A stretch of DNA of 45,847 nucleotides, taken from NCBI RefSeq assembly GCF_004054105.1, contig NZ_SBLC01000021.1, forward strand, positions 1 through 45,847. The letters are read 5' to 3'. This stretch comes from Falsigemmobacter intermedius. Lineage in GTDB: Bacteria; Pseudomonadota; Alphaproteobacteria; Rhodobacterales; Rhodobacteraceae. Below the pieces are notes generated by a model. That model worked only from the letters and a program-made list of their open reading frames with translations, was not told the origin of the DNA and ran no database searches. The position numbers were made by a program, and so were the translations under genes. This document shows, one piece after another, positions 44,839 through 45,847 of this stretch. Position 1 is the first letter of the stretch; each line of letters opens with the position of its first letter.

Positions 44839-44868
44839 GGATTAACGCTTTACGTTCAAGGTTAATCC
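44839..44868. promoter_or_regulatory. Inverted repeat in the ctrA promoter region
   Basis: GGATTAAC (44839-44846) and GTTAATCC (44861-44868) are a perfect 8-bp pair, 22 bp centre to centre, i.e. two helical turns. The half-sites contain TTAA, as CtrA boxes do, but the classic TTAA-N7-TTAA spacing is absent. The site could bind CtrA, SciP or another regulator of ctrA. Confidence 0.5.
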
Positions 44869-44895
44869 CATTGTTTTACCAGTGTGGAGCGCGCG

Positions 44896-45540
44896 ATGCG
44901 TATATTATTGGTTGAAGACGACGCGGCCACGGCGCGCAGCATTGAGCTTATGCTGACCCATGCCAATCTGAATGTCTATTGCACCAATCTCGGAGAGGAA
45001 GGGATCGATCTTGCCCGCCTTTATGATTACGATCTGATCCTGCTGGATCTGAATCTCCCGGATATGCACGGCCACGAAGTTCTCAGGCAACTTCGGCTGT
45101 CGCGGGTGGAAACGCCTATTCTCATCCTCTCGGGCGTGGATGATACAGATAATAAAATCAAAGGCTTCGGTTTTGGTGCAGATGATTATCTGACCAAGCC
45201 GTTCCACCGGGAAGAATTGGTGGCGCGTATCCACGCTATTATCCGGCGCTCCAAAGGTCATGCGCAATCCGTAATCCGGACCGGGCGGATCTGCGTCAAT
45301 CTTGACGCTAAAACCGTTGATGTCGAGGGGCGGACCGTGCATCTGACCGGAAAAGAATATCAGATGTTTGAGCTGCTCTCTTTACGAAAAGGCACAACCC
45401 TGACCAAAGAGATGTTCCTGAAACATATTCAGATCCGGAAAAACCGTTTAAAATCAATGGTCGCCCGTTTCAATTTCAACGAAATTTCAAAATTCCGGCT
45501 TCGTTCCCGTTCTGTCTCCACGCGCTTTCTGTGCCTCTGA
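44896..45540 (+). pseudogene. ctrA: ctrA response regulator, C-terminal DNA-binding domain truncated by insertion
   Basis: The 214-codon frame encodes CtrA through residue 175: the receiver domain with phospho-acceptor Asp51 ([10 protein letters not shown]), Lys101 ([11 protein letters not shown]), the linker [11 protein letters not shown] and the start of the winged-helix domain ([26 protein letters not shown]). From codon 176 (45421) CtrA would continue with NHLYGGMDEPELKIIDVF and the recognition helix. Instead the frame runs 39 codons into unrelated, basic sequence and stops. The first 60 bp of that tail are AT-rich and unlike the gene. An integrase gene follows in the opposite direction. 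The product should be unable to bind DNA normally. ATG 44896 is chosen for GGAG upstream. Confidence 0.88.
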
Positions 45541-45847
45541 GGCCCGGGCCTTTTGCATCGCCGCGCCTGCGTAGAGATGAACCATTGCGGATTGAGCGTG
45601 GCCCGTAATAGCTTTGACGTGCTCAGCGGTCATTCCCGGAATTGCCGCAATTTCGCTGGCCGCAGTATAGCGCAAGCCGTGAATGTCATAATCACGAGCG
45701 CCAATTTCTTCGCGCACCGTCATGAAATCTTTCCATGCCAAATTATAGCTGACACGCAGGCCGTTATTTTGTGCGACGATATAAACTCGAATTCCTCGAA
45801 GAACCGCTTGACCTTGGTCAGTGACGGCCGCCCGACAGGGCGCGTTA
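45421..45847. mobile_element. Edge of an integrated element inserted in ctrA
   Basis: The CtrA reading matches end at 45420. From there base composition changes and the first recognisable gene is a tyrosine recombinase pointing back toward ctrA, its stop 66 bp from the junction. Integrase next to a junction inside a host gene is the usual layout of a prophage or integrative element end. The other end and the matching att repeat lie outside the window. Confidence 0.75.
45487..45846 (-). CDS. Tyrosine recombinase/integrase, C-terminal part (runs off the window)
   Basis: The minus-strand frame is open from the window edge to a TGA at 45487-45489, at least 120 codons. The catalytic C-terminal domain of a phage-type integrase is visible: H-x-x-R in [13 protein letters not shown], the GH of [10 protein letters not shown], and the nucleophile Tyr in MVHLYAGA, spaced as expected. 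The frame also reads [14 protein letters not shown] and [14 protein letters not shown] upstream, which fits integrase sequence, so an apparent TTG start at 45741 is not the real start. It would catalyse excision and insertion at the adjacent junction in ctrA. Confidence 0.85.
   Translation of the reverse strand, partial: NAPCRAAVTDQGQAVLRGIRVYIVAQNNGLRVSYNLAWKDFMTVREEIGARDYDIHGLRYTAASEIAAIPGMTAEHVKAITGHAQSAMVHLYAGAAMQKARASEAQKARGDRTGTKPEF

Noticed and set aside
44804-44895. Classic CtrA box TTAA-N7-TTAA upstream of ctrA
   Set aside because: TTAA half-sites are present but with 14-16 bp spacing; no N7 pair was found.
45739-45741. TTG as the start of the integrase
   Set aside because: The same frame stays open to the edge of the window and reads as integrase sequence, so the gene is simply cut by the window, not a short protein.

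Overview
The window is chromosomal DNA of a Rhodobacterales alphaproteobacterium (family Rhodobacteraceae, Rhodobacter/Gemmobacter/Paracoccus type; I cannot fix the genus). The basis is high GC content, a TatABC set with an Ala/Pro-rich TatB tail, the ethylmalonyl-CoA-pathway genes mcl2 and mch beside sdhCDAB (an order I remember from Rhodobacter sphaeroides), the lipid A/BamA envelope cluster, and a sciP-ctrA pair.

Layout. 1-3440: an Rrf2/NsrR-like regulator, then tatABC with an AAA+ ATPase gene (DUF815) whose start overlaps the tatC stop, then a 24-residue membrane peptide. 3453-10214: a peroxiredoxin, a large AsmA/DUF3971 envelope protein, queA, an MFS transporter and a DUF924 protein. 10276-15889: lpd, a small exported protein, mcl2, an NnrU-like membrane protein, a DUF1737 protein, mch and a porin-like beta-barrel. 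16142-22256: sdhC-sdhD-sdhA, a glycosyltransferase-61-like gene, sdhB, a GNAT acetyltransferase and two small proteins. 22311-30981: gdhA, an exporter-type ABC protein, a BON-LysM protein, an acyl-CoA synthetase, a Tat-exported peptide-binding protein and miaA. 31067-43319: pyrH, frr, uppS, cdsA, dxr, rseP, a 49-residue membrane protein, bamA, skp-like, fabZ, lpxA, lpxI and lpxB, a long co-directional envelope and isoprenoid block without lpxD. 43262-45847: mnmA on the other strand, then sciP and ctrA.

How the genes fit together. Mcl2 and Mch act in acetyl-CoA assimilation through the ethylmalonyl-CoA pathway. That pathway yields malate and succinyl-CoA, so placing it next to succinate dehydrogenase makes metabolic sense. 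Lpd supplies E3 to the 2-oxoacid dehydrogenases. The frr-to-lpxB block supplies the undecaprenyl carrier, CDP-diacylglycerol, MEP-pathway isoprenoids, outer-membrane protein assembly and lipid A. The Tat translocase probably exports at least one protein coded here, the twin-arginine substrate-binding protein at 28378-30000.

The most striking feature is at the right end. ctrA, the master cell-cycle/motility/gene-transfer-agent response regulator, reads normally through codon 175 and then switches abruptly at about 45421 into AT-richer sequence without CtrA similarity. A tyrosine recombinase gene ends about 66 bp further on and runs off the window. This looks like the edge of an integrated element that has removed the second half of the CtrA DNA-binding domain. 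Other points worth attention are a predicted three-way-junction leader before mch, a tandem CTGC-N3-GCAG site before a 60-residue orphan protein, the extra gene inside the sdh operon, and several perfect dyads in promoter regions. No tRNA, rRNA or CRISPR array was seen.
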